A stretch of 64,000 nt of DNA from Coniochaeta sp. PMI_546 (Eukaryota; Ascomycota; Sordariomycetes; Coniochaetales; Coniochaetaceae). Of the stretch, positions 43,211-56,346 are shown in pieces (positions within the stretch are counted from its first letter, which is position 1; each line of letters begins with the position of its first letter). The translations under genes were made by a program, and so were the position numbers. The notes below the pieces were generated by a model. The model did no database searches. It was given only the letters and a program-made list of their open reading frames with translations, and was not told where the DNA came from. The stretch lies in NCBI GenBank assembly GCA_021432605.1, contig MU271152.1:186001-250000 (forward strand), given 5' to 3'.

Positions 43211-45130
43211 TGCTGCCTGTTCTGATGGACTGATGAGAATGATGAGGGAAGGAGAGCTGGTTTGAACCGAGATTCGATATCCATTGCATGGTCAGTCGAA
43301 TAGATATAGTGTTCAAGGCTCAAGGGTTAGCTTACAAACAGCTTTGAGCATGAGTGGTTTATTGTAAGCGCCAGATCTGAGGGCAACTTTTTGCGATTTC
43401 GTAATGCATTAGCGACTCTTTCACAGCACTTGTTCTACCACCATCAAGTTCTCGAACCACCGTAAGGGATTGCAAGCGGATCCGCTAACGACCCCTTAAA
43501 AGTGCATTTGTCATTACTTCCATCCTCCTCACAGAGTCACTTTCCCGCAACACCCGAAAAACAATCTTCATGGAACGTCGCAAGTCGCCTTGCTGTGTAA
43601 GACTCCGGAAAGAACATACAGGCGTTCTTTGATTTGACCCGGTGCGCGGGTTGTTGGAAACAGTAGACTTTCAGTCTGTCATAGACAGTCATATCTTTAG
43701 GAACCTGGCCCAGGCATGGCGTAAAAAAGCCGAAAGCTTGTTTGAGCTATGGTGCGAACAAAGAGTCAACGGTTTCTTCTTGAGACCACGACGAGTTAAG
43801 ACGAATCTCAACTTCAATGTTGGACTGTGTCGAATCGGGCGATGGGTTTACGCTCTAACCGAGTATACAAGACTGTGAGATCAGAACACTAAATATTTTC
43901 AGATGATCACCCTGAAAGTTGGTTGACACAACGTCTACAAACCTCAAATGTACTGGTTCTTTTTTTGCTTTGAACGCTGCGCTCAGCCTCAATGGCGTGC
44001 CAGTCTTGGTGTTAGCCTGATTCTAATATTACCGGTCAAACATCCACCAAGCTCCCATAATGATGGCGATCAACTGCATCGAAAACTACGAAGTAGATCC
44101 GCACACCGTAAAAAGTCAGCGCAAGCTAATTCGCATGGTATGCTCACTTGGTGGACAACTTGCTGCCCCCAAGATCGAAGAATGACATGCTGAATATGAG
44201 GCCAAGAAATTGGGGCTCTGCTGTCCCGAGCTCAGAGGATCAATGGTTCAGACGAGTATCTCTCGCTTACATTGTTAATTGTTGTTTGCCGCTGGCGGGG
44301 AAAAGTGCATGCTGGCGACAGCTGAGCATGGCATCAGATCATTCTGACAAGTCGTAGGTTGTCAGCACCAAATTCCAATCACACCAAGACTTGACTCTAG
44401 ATGAGCAAGAAGATGTGCAGTGTAGTAGCAGCTCTGCGTTTGCTTCCGAACTGAAGCGCAAGACTAGCTAGGGTTCGCCAAGTCTGATCTTAAAGAGCAA
44501 GTGAAAGTTGGAACAAGTCGTTCTGGGCTGGAAGCAGCTATGGACCTCCGTACTTCACCGCTTCACCTCTAGTATATCATGCGTACTCGTTCTTGGATGG
44601 GTGGTAGATCTGGCTACCAAATTCAGCAGCACTTCACATTAGTCAGGTGAGTCGGACATAGCATATAGGTATCACTTGTGGGTGAGCACGTTGTGGAATC
44701 TGCGAGGTCAAGCAACCTAGCACTGACACTCAAGGTCAAACTCCCTGCCACCTCTCTCTGCTCGGCGAAGACGGCTCAGGAAGTGAGCCTAAGCTAAGCT
44801 CATCCACTCGCCTTCCGTCATCTTTGTCACTCTTATTGGCGGTGTACTCAAATGCTGAGCATCCTGCAGGGATTCAGCAAGGGTAACCTCAGCCTCAGCA
44901 CCAAACAATCGACGTAGGAAACGCCATCAGCATCAAACTATCGGGGGTCTGAGCGACGCTAGCGCAGGCTCGGGGCGCAGCTTCAGCCAGGGCTCCGCCA
45001 CCACGTGGAAACCATGTGCTCACGATCCGACCCGTTGCTTTCCTCCAAACATTCTCTTCCACAATGCACCTGTGTTCTCTGAAGTTCGAAAAGGGGGCGG
45101 CTTGAGCCCGTGGACTGTCTAACCTGCGGT
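43211..45130. other. Long intergenic region, no gene seen
   Basis: About 1.9 kb. Open frames such as 43642-43878 and 43948-44193 begin with non-ATG codons or lack any coding look. No repeats, RNA genes or transposon remnants were recognised. Confidence 0.45.
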
Positions 45131-47950
45131 ATGGATGCCCTCAGTGCTGGTGCGGGAGCTGTCGCATTCATCACTCTCGCCCTTCAATCGGCCAAAGTTC
45201 TTTACACGATCATATCCGCCATCAGAGACTGCCACGGACACGTGCGAGACCTCTGTCAGGATGTCGAGCAGTTGCAGAGTATTCTGGGCCGCTTGTCACA
45301 GTACCAGGCCATCTTGCAGGACGATCAGTCCCTAGCAGTCTTGACACGAAGGTGTTCCGATGATGTATCGTTGTATGTTTGCCGGTTGCAGAGAATGCAA
45401 CTATCGCCGACTGATCAGCGCACGGGGGCAATCTGGAAGAAGCTGAGGGCCGTGGTCAGTGAGAAAGACCTCCACGCCATGCGGTTCTCCATCCATGGTC
45501 ACGTCTCGTCGCTCAGTCTACAACTAAACATTGTGCAAGTGTAAGTCTAAAACTGAACGAGTTGCTCGCGTTGGTTGTGGCTATGAGCTGCGCTAACATT
45601 TGATTTTCGACTTAGTGATATGATGTGGGAATCCCGTCGATACCTGCGAGACCTTACTTTGGCCATTGCGGTGCCTCTTATAAGAGAACCAGACAGTTCA
45701 CGCGCTAAACAACCAGCGACTTCTCTGGATTTCAGCAGTCAGGGCGTCATATCGACCGTGGGAGATGGGCGACGTCGAGACCGCAGATTGGCCCAGTCGC
45801 GTACAATAGGCTTCTTTGAGGGCCATGTTAGCCTGCCTCAGCTCGTAAGTGCAGATCACCATATACTCCGGTCCGACGAGGCGAGGGTAATCGTCGGTGG
45901 GTTGGAGGACCTCCTTTCCGCCGCTCTGGGCAATATGTTAGTCCAAAAGGCAATGAGCAAACCAAGCCAGGTTCTCGGTTGTGTGGAATATGCCCACACC
46001 TGTGGAACTCACAACGATTTCGAACTCGACTTGAGGTTGATCAGCAGCTTGATCACCTCTGCACGACAAATATCGATCAACACCCAAAGGCGGGATCAAT
46101 CCTCCCGCCAAGTGGGACCAATCTTGCAGCAACAGCGAAAGAGGAAACGCGTTGCCATCGAAGAGGGTTTACTGATGCTCACTTCTGTGAAACGAGACCG
46201 ATTGACTGCCCCGGAAAGCCCCTCGTGGGCGCACTTCGAGGTAGCAGGTGAGGAATTTCTGGGAACTGTAACATTCTTCCCTGCAAACCCACTCTCCAGC
46301 TTCATGGTTATTGCTTCAGTACATCAGCAAGAACTCCGTGGTCGAACATATTCCGAAACACCAAGGCTCTGTGTGAACAGAGTCTTGCCCAGCGACTCTC
46401 TTGTGTTCAAAACAGTCCAAACTGGGTGCATTAAGGAGCTTAAGGCCTTGATAACGGAGGGCAAAGCGAGCCTACGGGACCGCGACATCAACGGCCTATC
46501 CTTGTTGCACGTGAGTTCTCTGTCGAGGCACTATCTTGGTTCGCGTCGGGAGTTTGGCTGATGGTCAGGTTGCCATAGTATGCAGTTTGTCAACCGACAG
46601 TGTGTCGCTTCCTTGTCGACAGTGGTGCAGACGTGAACGAAATTGCCGGGAAGAATGACCAAGTAGAATCGTAAGTCGCCGTCCATACGCATTTGAGGAT
46701 TCTGATAGCTGACCCAAGAGAAGTTTGCCTCTCCTTGCCGCCACAACTCGGGCTACGACACTGGACAGAACCTCTCAGGAGTTCGAGGACGCCAAAGAGT
46801 GCATCAAAATTTTGCTAAGGGCAGGTGCAGATCCCACCATATCGCTCAAATCATGGGACAGCCCTTTCCATATGGCGTGTAATCCTAAGGACATCGTGAG
46901 TTGACCTCTCATGAGCTAATATCCATTGTAACTAATATCTAGCAGGACATTTTAGAAACATTTCTCTCCCTCGGAGACTCATTCGCTCACGTGGAACTAG
47001 CCGATTCACTGGGTCGAACTCCCCTTCTGCGCATGTGCTCATGGTATTCAACATACACCCGCCACTCGTTTACATATCTAGTCAATCGTGGCGCAAGCGT
47101 CAACGCTCGTGACAACGCGGGCGCAACAAGTCTCCACCTCGCCATTGAGAATGCGAAGCGGCCATTGAGCGGCGAAGCCGAAGCCCTCGCATATCTGCTC
47201 GGTCAGGGTGCGGATGTCCATGCCACAACCGCCGAAGGCCTGTCAGTTTCCGAAGTCGCTTACACAACCAGCTCCACCGACGTGGTGTATAAACTCGGAA
47301 GCTATCGTGGAGATCTCTGGGACGCCGTGCTCGCGGGCGCGGGCTACGATGTTGTCAAGTTCCGGCGCGGTTGGCCGCGGAAGGAAAGTTTCACAGCCCG
47401 ATACACCCCGAACCATTTCAAAGAGCTTTGGAAGGGCCAGGAGGATCGATGCCCGTACTATAGCTCAGATGACATTGGAGAAGCTGCTTCTCTAGAGTCT
47501 TCAGATGATGCGACCACGGAAGACACTGCAGCAGTCTTGAATGCCCGCTCGTTTGAGGCTTCCATCCGTCAGAGAACCGACATATCTGTCACTATTGACT
47601 CCATGGACAGTCTTAAATTGAACACACAGAATCAGGACCAATACGAACAGTACGAGGGGAGTTGTGTTGCATCGCACTCGCTCGGTGAGGCGCCCCTAGT
47701 TCCGCTGCTTTGGGACCCGTCTCTGGCTCATCATTTGATGCCGAATCCATGGCACGACATAATTCCTCACGACAACGAGCCGACGAGGATCGAATGCGAT
47801 GTTGGTGGGGGATTTACTTCAGCCGTCTTCGACGCAAATAAGACGATGAATGCAGAGACTCAGAGTTCAGCCTCTACTAGAAGCGACAACGCCGAGTCCA
47901 GCGAGCCGTTCTGGAAGGACATAGAACTAGAGAATGTCTGGAGTTATTAG
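45131..47950 (+). CDS. Ankyrin-repeat protein with fungal STAND/HeLo-like N-terminal domain
   Basis: Five exons (45131-45540, 45616-46510, 46579-46670, 46724-46895, 46943-47950) give 858 residues. The start is the ATG at 45131; a GTG 21 bases earlier was rejected. Residues 1-140 (MDALSAGAGAVAFITLALQS) resemble the helical N-terminal domain found before NTPase modules in fungal STAND and HeLo-like proteins. No P-loop or NACHT domain follows. A middle region of about 250 residues is unassigned. Ankyrin repeats start near residue 420 (DINGLSLLHYAVCQPTVCRF, then GADVNEIA, later GASVNARDNAGATSLHLAIE). The tail is acidic. The acceptor of the last intron is ambiguous, with AG at 46942 or 46945, changing one Gln. 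A signalling or incompatibility-type role is inference only. Confidence 0.75.
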
Positions 47951-48557
47951 AGTTCAGATGCTAGTAGTTAGTTCGTCCAGGGCGAACGCGTGCATGTATG
48001 GACTTTGTACCCAGATACGTGTTGTTATACTTAACATGGTCAAACATGATCACTCTGTGAGAAGCCGTGGTTAGCCCTTATCCTACTGTGTCTCATAATG
48101 GCAAGCCTGTCTAGAGTCTTATCAAAGTAGAAGAAGGTGATGACGGGCGATGCGTAGTTCGGTGTAATAGCCAGGAGGGGAGGTTTTCATGACGGCCAAA
48201 GCTTTAGAAAAGTCTACCTAGGCTCGGTTTCGAAAATGACGACAACTCATTGTGTTATACAATTATTTCATTCCCTACGCAGATTCTCGAAAGCTTCAAG
48301 TATGCTTTCAGCATGATAAGTTCCATCTGGAGTGCAGGCATACACTCGATAATCTGGAGATAGGCTCGCTAATAATGCTAGAAGGCGTTGTTAAAGTACT
48401 TAGGATGCGAATATAAATGGGATGATCCTCCAGGACAGGCACGGGAGACAGGTCCGGCGGCGCCAGCTCAAACTGTCGTCAACACTAAGTGCACTCCGAC
48501 CTGTCAATAATTGCAGTTAAGGCCACCATGAATGAACTGATTTATTTCCCGAGTTTT
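47951..48557. other. Intergenic, no gene seen
   Basis: About 600 bases between the ankyrin gene and a broken secreted-protein gene. No signal is recognised. Confidence 0.4.
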
Positions 48558-49772
48558 ATGCAAACTTCCCTTTTTACGTCTGCCGCTCTTCTAGCGGCTG
48601 TGTTGCCTCTGGCGGAATGTGCTCCAGCCTTGATCGAGGACCGCGGCAGCTGCAACGCAGACAATCTCTTGCGTCTGCTTCGAACACCGACTAACTTGCC
48701 AGAGGCCCTGCCTTTCTGTAGCAGTTATCTCAAGCTACCAGCTTCGACTATAGTGGCTGGCACCGTAACTCCCATTGGAACGAAGTACAACACCGTCTTC
48801 GACACGGTCTTTCCCACTGCGACGTCTCTCACGACCCAAGTTGATTCAGTTGAGTTAACTGAGACTGTGTCAACCACCGATATCTGGACCAAAACAGACT
48901 TTCTTACCGTCACTTCGGAGATTACCTCCCTGACCACTGTAAGTGTCGCGGCACCTGCCCGTCGCGGAGTAAAAACACCTCTTGCGCAGCAGGTCACTGA
49001 GACGTACGATGCAAGCAGGATATCCAAGCGCCTGTGCCTGCTTGACCATCCCTTACTCACTCTTCTCCGTGACGGCCACAGCATCCGTCACGACCACTCT
49101 CACTGTTGACACAACAACGACCGCCCCCGAGGTGACTATTGTCAGCACAATCTCCACAACGACCACGCTTCCCGAAGTCACTCAAACTGTGACTCTGGAG
49201 TCAACGACAGACCTTGCAGTCACGACGACTGTAGTATCTGCCGTTACTTCCACATTGACGACCCAGGCTGGCGCAGCTCCAACTGCTTTCTACTTGCGTT
49301 TGAGCGACGGCACCTACATCACGAATCGCAACGAAAATCCTAACAATAACGGTGCAGGCGCGAGCTAAGTCTTGGTCACTGTGCAAGATTCCTCGACTGC
49401 TACGCAATTCAAGCTGATAACAGAAGGATATCTATCCATCGTCAAGCCTGGATCAGCCTATGCAAATGCGCCGGTCGGACAAGTGGCCGCAAACTGGGTT
49501 GTGTTCACCATCCGTCTGTTGCGTTTGAGGCTCTGTATATGAACAAGCTCGCATCTATTCAAGGATGCTCAAGTTGTTTGGCGGTTGCCTTCCAGAAGAC
49601 CACCGATGCTCAAGGGACATTGTGGATCACCCCCAACCCTGCGTCGATCAACAAGCAATTCTGGATGTGTAACTATCTTATTGCTGGTTACGGCCGTGCA
49701 TTGTACCTTTCGGCGACACAAAATAGCGTGTATGGCTGCACCGCAGCCCAGGTCTACTTCTCCACAGTCTGA
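48558..49772 (+). pseudogene. Broken secreted Ser/Thr-rich protein gene
   Basis: The frame starts with a clear signal peptide (MQTSLFTSAALLAAVLPLAE) and a mature part with repeated TET/TVST phrases. At about 49026 one extra A shifts the frame: upstream ends YDASRIS, and the +1 frame continues SACACLTIPYSLFSVTAT, a phrase common in fungal secreted proteins. That frame meets a TAA at 49366-49368, resumes VLVTVQDSSTATQFKL, and shifts again near 49510 into PSVAFEALYMNKLASIQGC, ending at 49772. Two frameshifts and one nonsense codon (CAA to TAA would fit CpA-to-TpA) argue for a pseudogene. Unannotated introns do not explain the joins, since coding-looking sequence is continuous across them. Assembly error is the other possibility. 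Function unknown; probably cell-surface or secreted. Confidence 0.6.
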
Positions 49773-51368
49773 GAGAAAGGGAGACGAAAGGCAAAATTAA
49801 GCTCGTATACCAAACTACATAGATATGATATAGAATATAGATGATCAGAAAGGTGTCCCTTTCACTCTTGCATCGCATTCCTAACGCCAAGGACAATATG
49901 ACCGCCACTGGTCCCGCCTCTGTCTTCCAATTTCTTCATTCTCCCCTCTGACTAGTGACAAACCGTCCGAGCAAATAGACCTCATTGACTATGTTGTTAG
50001 CCATCTTAATGAGGAATAACATGGAATAAGGTCGTAGCAGCTGGTGCTACCTGATTACTAGGGATATACTGGAACAGAGTCCAGTGTTCTCTTTGCATCG
50101 ATCCGTGGGATCACTGGCTCTCAACCATTCTCCGTGTCTCGGCGCACCTTCTACAGAGTGTTGTAGGCATTCCACCGGCTTCGCAGGTGCCACAAAAACT
50201 TCTGCTAGATAGGCAGTATTGTCGTGAGCCGTTACATTGCTGATGTTATGTTACAGCGCAACAGGTCACAGGTGGGGATTCCTCCGAGATGAAAAAAGCT
50301 GTGAAGAGCTGCAGAACGCCTCAGATGTATTGTCGTCCTTTAGAAAAGAGGATGGATCTAAGCAGACAACATCGAATCCGGATTTGAGCTCGGCGTTTGT
50401 GGAAGGCTGTCTTGTTGGCGATGCTAGAGTCTATTCACCCCTAGGTATAAGGCGACCTGATTAGCGAAATCCTTCGCGGGCATTCACCAAGTAATAGAGG
50501 GGGGGGAGGTATAAGGAGGAGAAGATGGTCGAGTTGATATGCGTCTCTACGAGATAGGGCTAATATGTTAGCAAAATCCCTCCGGCATGGCACACGGTAC
50601 CACTCCTAACCCTGATCACTATTTACAAACCCTATCTACGAGTTTTACATTCTGAACTTCATTTCCAATGGCATCAAGAGCTCAACGTTCTCAGAGTCCC
50701 ATGTCGTTGGCCATGAATATGATCAACTTCTCCATGTGTCAGACCGATCCTATCGCAAGCGTCCACACAATCGGTTGGCTATCAGTCATCTAGTCTTGTC
50801 AGCTTGTCATCACCTACAAGGATCCGTCAACCATAAATAGACCTAGTCTGGGTTTAAGGCAACTGGGTAATTACAAATGTCTTACGAATCCTAGATAGAG
50901 ACCTCATCTTCGATTCACCTCGTAATTCCTCACATCTGTAACGTTTTAAAGCTCGGTCTACTCGGGAAAGATCGGCCTCATTTCGGAGAACCGAGTCGAA
51001 TCCCAGACTAACCTACAAGTAATTATGTCAAATGAATCCAAAATCTAGGGAGTCGTTTTTCAACTGGTCGAGCGGTTGTACTTGTACAAAACTGGTGACT
51101 AGCGTTCATGACAGGGTTTTCTCATGCAGTGCATGTTTCTCACGTCACTCACACATTCCGCCGCTGGTCCCTTAGGATGTGTAAGCACTCGAACCTGTAG
51201 ATCTATATGGGGTCAAAGACGTATAGAGGCGTATGCACGGACGGCAGTGTGCTAGGCTAGGCATGAAACTATAAGATCCAGAACCCGTTCCGCAACTGGT
51301 AGGCCTGACTGTATGTCTTCGGCTGCACAAGATAGTACAAAATTTCGGCTACTAAGTCGACAATAATC
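49773..51368. other. Long intergenic region, no gene seen
   Basis: About 1.6 kb with a G run near 50500. The open frame at 50237-50464 has no coding look. No repeats or RNA genes were recognised. Confidence 0.4.
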
Positions 51369-52951
51369 ATGGACAGCAGTGTGTTCCCTTCTGGACCAGT
51401 CTCCATATTTGAGAGTATTCGAGCAGGCAAGCCAGTTTCGATGGCCGTTGTGGAGTCAGACCAACAACTCAGAGATCGTCAAGACTTTCTGGCCGTCGTA
51501 GCAGACAACTCGCAGTCGAAACCATATAACATGGGCCAGTTCATGTCAGCCGGTCAATTTTACTTCAGCCGGGAGCATTATCAACGTGTTGAAGAACTTC
51601 ACACTGCTCTGGATAAGGCAATAACGGACATTGTGGAGCGTTGGTATAGTGACGAGAAGGCATCATTCCCTGCCAGGTTGCCTTTGAGAGAAAACGAGGA
51701 CAAGATTCTCCGCGTAAGCCAGTATCCCTTGCCAACATGGTTTGTTTTGCGAGACGAATCACTAACAACAATTGCTCATGGCGCCCAGTGGATATCTGGA
51801 CCCGGTCGCACTGTGGTACCGCCATTCAAAGGCCATCAAGGCAACTGGCGGCCAGACTACCTTCTTGAAAAGGTCGTTGTCCCGGATGAGAACATCATTG
51901 GAAATCCGAAAGTTTGTGAAATCAACGCCAGATTTCCCTGGAATGCTTTCGTAGTGGTTCCACATGCGGCTCGAGTAATGGATCAACTAGGTATAGTAAA
52001 GGGTGGGATGAAGCCCGGATTGCCCTCCGTAAGCTACTTTTCCAACTTCTCAATTTGGATCGGTCCTGATCACTGATGACAGAAAAGACTGCACTCACAG
52101 GACTTCTCGATTTATTCGATAGCTCGAAGCCCCTTCACTTCGTAAACGAGAAATTCGCGGTGAGAGATCCGCTGTGGCTTGCAGAGCTCTTCCACGAAAA
52201 GACAGGTCAAAAGGCACGCTTCATCAAGCCGTCTGACCTTAAGTGGCTCCCAGATGAGAGCTCTGACGGTACTTACGGCGTATTCTGCACAACAGAGGAT
52301 GGCAGCCAGGTCGAACGGGTCTATCAAGTGGACTTCGAGCTCGAACAAGAGGAGTATGAGCAAATCGACTTCAACATCCTTTGCCATCTTGCACCTAACT
52401 GCATTAATGATCTGCGGTCTGTGTTCTTGGTCAATGACCAGCGCTTCTTGGGCGTACTGTATGAAGAGCTGGATGATCTTGTCTCGCGAGGTACACTCAC
52501 CCAGCACGAGGCCGATACCGTGCGTGAAGGACTTGTCCCATCTTTTCTACCCACTTCATCCACCTGGGCCAAGGTGATCGAAGAAAGCAAGGCAGATACG
52601 ACCACGAAGGATCATTGGGTTCTCAAATATGCGCGTTCGGGGCTCAGCAAGGGACACATATTCGGCAAGGTCACGGACAGCACGGAATGGCTGGAGAAGC
52701 TCACCACGACACATGCAAGCAACAGCAACCCGGATGGTGACTCGTATGTTCTCCAAAGATATATCGACCAGACGATATACGACACTTGGTCTCACCACAC
52801 GAAGGATATCATGCGCTGTCATCTGGTGTCAACCTACTTCTCCAGCAATGGCAAATTTCTAGGTCTCGGTGGCGTACGTACGGCGGACTTGACTATTTTG
52901 AGTTTTACTGGTGATGTGGGCTTTGCTATGATTGCCGTGACGACCTCCTAG
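51369..52951 (+). CDS. ATP-grasp-like protein (glutathionylspermidine-synthase-type), unknown substrate
   Basis: Two exons, 51369-51990 and 52083-52951, joined over a 92-base intron (GTATAG donor, GACAG acceptor), give 496 residues. Unspliced, the region looks like two ORFs overlapping by one base at 52076. Splicing removes the stop and joins VMDQLEKTALTGLLDLFDSS in frame. Features that recall circularly permuted ATP-grasp ligases are GNWRPDYLLEK, the acidic KVCEINARFPWNAF, KDHWVLKYARSGLSKGHIFG with a Lys at the nucleotide site, and the end FLGLGGVRTADLTI. Such enzymes join a carboxylate to an amine using ATP. No pathway neighbours that would reveal the substrate are present. Family assignment is by motif likeness. 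Confidence 0.6.
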
Positions 52952-53244
52952 ACATCTGACTATAGATCAGAATCATAGCAAGCCTCGTCGAGTGCTGACA
53001 AGTTCGGTTTACACATTAGGTCATGCCATGCATGGCTCCTTTATTCAGACTAGTGCCTTGAGAACCAGAACACCATGATGGAACTGTGACGCCTGTAGCT
53101 GTAGAGCACCCTAGAAGTACATGATCATTGCAAGATTTTGTCACTGGTAGGGAGCCTAAGATCAGGAAGATATGCTATACAGAAATCTTACATTCTTCAT
53201 ACCAATTGATTGAAGTGGACAGCCGGCTGTTCAATTCATTCAAT

Positions 53245-55477
53245 CTAACAGTCTTCTAAGTGAGCTTGATTGGACCGGCATGCTGGCGCCAGCCAGATTG
53301 CTGTACCCGCGCTGCCACGCTCAAGCTTGACACCCAATTTTTGAGCTGCGTCATTCAACACCTTGAAATCGCTGATACCCCCGATAGAATCTCTTGCCGT
53401 GCCGTCGAGTGCGCACATCGTGGCAAGTGTTGAGCCCTTCAGGATCTGTACGCGAGCCAGCCGTGTCTCAATAACGATGGCAACAAGAAACAGGCTCGTG
53501 AGGAAGAGCTGCGCTGCAAGCAGCGTGGTCCAGCCCCAGCGGACACGGGCGTACGTCTGTAATGTGAAAGTTATTCCATTCGCGGCGGCTGGAGCGGTTG
53601 TGCCAACATAGGTAAGACGTCGCATGCTGGCTCTTTGTTAGCGATGCTAGTGAACCCCAATTTGTCTCTATTTTCTGTTGAGCCGTATGAGGGAATTATA
53701 GCTGACTCACAAGTTGGTCAAGCTCGTTGCCATGTTCGTCGTGATATTTTGAACTGCCTCAAATTGCAGGGCGGGCTCGGGGACACGAGCAGCGAGGAAT
53801 TCTCCGAACAGAGCCGATGCAAAGGCCGCGGCCGTCCCGCCACCTGAAGAGGAGACGACTCCTCGTTGCTGATCGACAAGAATGGAGTCATAAAGGGATG
53901 CGCCCATCAGCGCTGATGACGCCGTGGCGGTCCAGATGTCAATATCGTAGACCTCATCGCCCAGCGTGAGCCCCGGTGCCCCTGCAATCCGCGTCGTCCA
54001 GCCGCCGATGGTACTGTTGCATTCGTCCTTCCTGTAGCAGTCATACCAAGTTGGAGACCAGGCAAAGTTGAGCCCGAGGGGCGCAGCTTGAACGATGCGG
54101 GCAGCGGACGAGACCACGTTGGTGACGTGGACACCATCTTTCACCTTGGTAGCATACGACTTTGCGCACCAGTAGAAGGCGATCTCCAGAAATTTGAAAC
54201 AATCCAGTGAGTTCGGTGGCGGCGGCTTTGTGGCGTCGAAGGGGCAGTCGGAGTATGCAATAAAGTGATCATTTGCCAGTAGACCAACCAACGAGTCATC
54301 CAGCATACCGGTCGGTGCGGGGAGACCGAGGATAGCGAGGGGAAAGATCGTACCCACGGCGAGAAGGGCGTTAGGTGTGTGTTGGACTTGGTCAATGAGA
54401 GACATGGTGGAGTTCAGGAGAATGCTAAAGCGATCGGCTGTCAGTCCTCGCAGTTGTGCGAGGAGCGTGTCGTTCGCGCGTGCTGTTAGGTTGACCACGT
54501 CTGAGCAAATTCCCAAGGACCCGTAAAGTGGCCATTCGCAGTCGGCAGAAGAGCAAGTCGGGGCAATTGATGGCAGGGTGCTGCGAGGAACGACAAATGC
54601 GCCGTTGAAAATGGCCTGCTTCAGCTGGGTGGTTTCGTCATTAGCCAGGTGCAGGTCGCTACCGTTCCACATTGAAAATGTCCTTGCGACCCCCACAGAA
54701 GCGCTCCCATTATCTGAGGGTGCTCTGCGGAGAGGGAACTCAATGGCCTGCTGCGTCACGGTGGATGTCAAAAGTCCGCTGATGGTGATGGCCGCACCGA
54801 GTGTTGCAAGCAAGCTAGATCAGTCGTCAGCCAGCTCGCACATAACTCACATCATGAGCGTTCTTACCTCTTATACTTGACAAGGATGACGAAGCTGCCC
54901 CATGGCCCTCTGCTTGCCTGATCCAACGCTTCGAAGTCGGCAAGCGGTCGCGGACCACGGTTCACATAGTGCGTCCACTTTAGTTGGCCGAAGCCTTCGA
55001 CTATGGGAACTGTGAAAGCAAAACGAGCTAGTGTGACGAGAAGAGCAACCAACGTGTTTAGTGTCACGCCTAGGGGTAAAGAAGGCGGCTGGCTGCCATT
55101 ACAGATGGCTAACAGTATTGCAACAGCTATCAGCCTGGTTAGATTTCGTTGGCATCTCACAAAGACTATAGAGGGTATAGTGGCACACCTATGAAGCAGA
55201 GGTACCCGAAAAACAGCCAAAGTATCTCGGGCGCCCACCATATGGTACTCTTCCGGGAGCGCCGCACATTCTGGACGCCTTCCTGGCTGAAGAGAACTCG
55301 ATGGAAGTCGAAAGTGCTACTTTCTGAATGAGTTGTTCCGGTTGATGGAGTGAAGTCTTGTCCAAATGTCGAAGTAGACTCGCCGGCGGCCGCACGCAGC
55401 TCAAATATATCGTCAGAACATGCACATCCGTTCCGGGAGCCGGCCCAGCAGTACTTGGGATGCCTCTTCAAAGGCAT
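53245..55477 (-). CDS. DUF3176 integral membrane protein
   Basis: Function unknown; it belongs to a large fungus-specific family. Four exons (55477-55189, 55126-54868, 54814-53711, 53632-53245) give 679 residues, with introns of 62, 53 and 78 bases. The family core is clear: WWAPEILWLFFGYLCFIAVA (TM1), LGVTLNTLVALLVTLARFAF (TM2), GFGQLKWTHYVNRGPRPLAD then DQASRGPWGSFVILVKYKS, LLATLGAAITISGLLTSTV (TM3), a large extracytoplasmic Cys-containing region with N-glycosylation sites, and a final helix TTLLAAQLFLTSLFLVAIVI before a cytosolic tail. Splice sites were fixed by these joins. The N-terminal start is uncertain: ATG codons at 55573 and 55546 are also in frame. Confidence 0.82.
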
Positions 55478-56238
55478 CGCTTCATTCTCCCATTTTTCAT
55501 AAGCCGAGAAAGTCGCAGGACCTTTTTGACAGGAAGCAAGGCACATCAACAACGATATATGTGCATCATTCATCCACAAGATGGGGTCTGTCAGGAGTAC
55601 AGGACGTGGCGGCGGCTGAGCATCTTGGATGCCTTCCAGCTCGTCCTCTGTCGTCCAATTAGCTGCGGAGGGCGGCTTCGTTCGCTGCTGACTTCCAGAA
55701 CCCAGTTTATGCCACCACCTCCTTTGACATACCTTACTGGCTCCAGGCACCGAACTTACTTGGCAGCGTATATAGTGTAATCATCATTGCCCGAATTCAC
55801 TGCATCGCGAGAACTTTATGCTTGCCCGTACTATCACCCCAGAGCATCGTGAAGTATCGAACACTTATCTAATCCAATTCTCATGTTTTCCTAAGTAATA
55901 CCAAAGTAGCGCTGAGTAAAGGGACGGTCATGCAGTGACTGTCTCAAATCAGAGGCAGAGAAGGGAGATATAAGCGAGAAGATACCACGATATTGTGATG
56001 TCTGGATCGCTTTCAAGACGGCAGATCCAATCAGCCGGGCCTGCACATGTGTTTTCAGAGTTTTCCACTTTGTGACCCGACATTGAGATCCGTTGACAAT
56101 GTTCTGTCATCCAAAGCATAATAGTCTGTTTAGAAATGGCATTCATCGAGGTCGAGGTCGATGCTTTCAAAGGTGTCATATCTACCATGAATCTTTGACC
56201 CTGCAGGTGAATGTAGGCAATTGAGCTCGACCCCGATG
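55478..56238. other. Divergent intergenic region, no gene seen
   Basis: About 760 bases between the DUF3176 gene and a coiled-coil-type gene. Upstream in-frame ATGs of the DUF3176 gene fall within 55478-55573. Confidence 0.4.
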
Positions 56239-56245
56239 TATAAAT
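56239..56245 (+). promoter_or_regulatory. TATA box of the 56347 gene
   Basis: TATAAAT lies 108 bases upstream of the ATG at 56347. The open frame continues upstream past it from a TTG at 56221, which the TATA box argues against. Confidence 0.55.
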
Positions 56246-56346
56246 TTAATTTCCACATCTGCTATATTACTAGAGTTTCCGAACTCTTGAACGTACACCA
56301 TAACTCCGCTCAATATTTCTGTCGCAGTAAGAGGACACGCCTTACC

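Noticed and set aside
43211-45130. Search for transposon or RIP-decayed repeat in the long gene-free region
   Set aside because: No transposase or reverse-transcriptase motifs, terminal repeats or extreme AT bias were seen.
51369-52951. Apparent frameshift between two ORFs overlapping at 52076
   Set aside because: A 92-base intron with GTATAG donor and GACAG acceptor restores one continuous frame.
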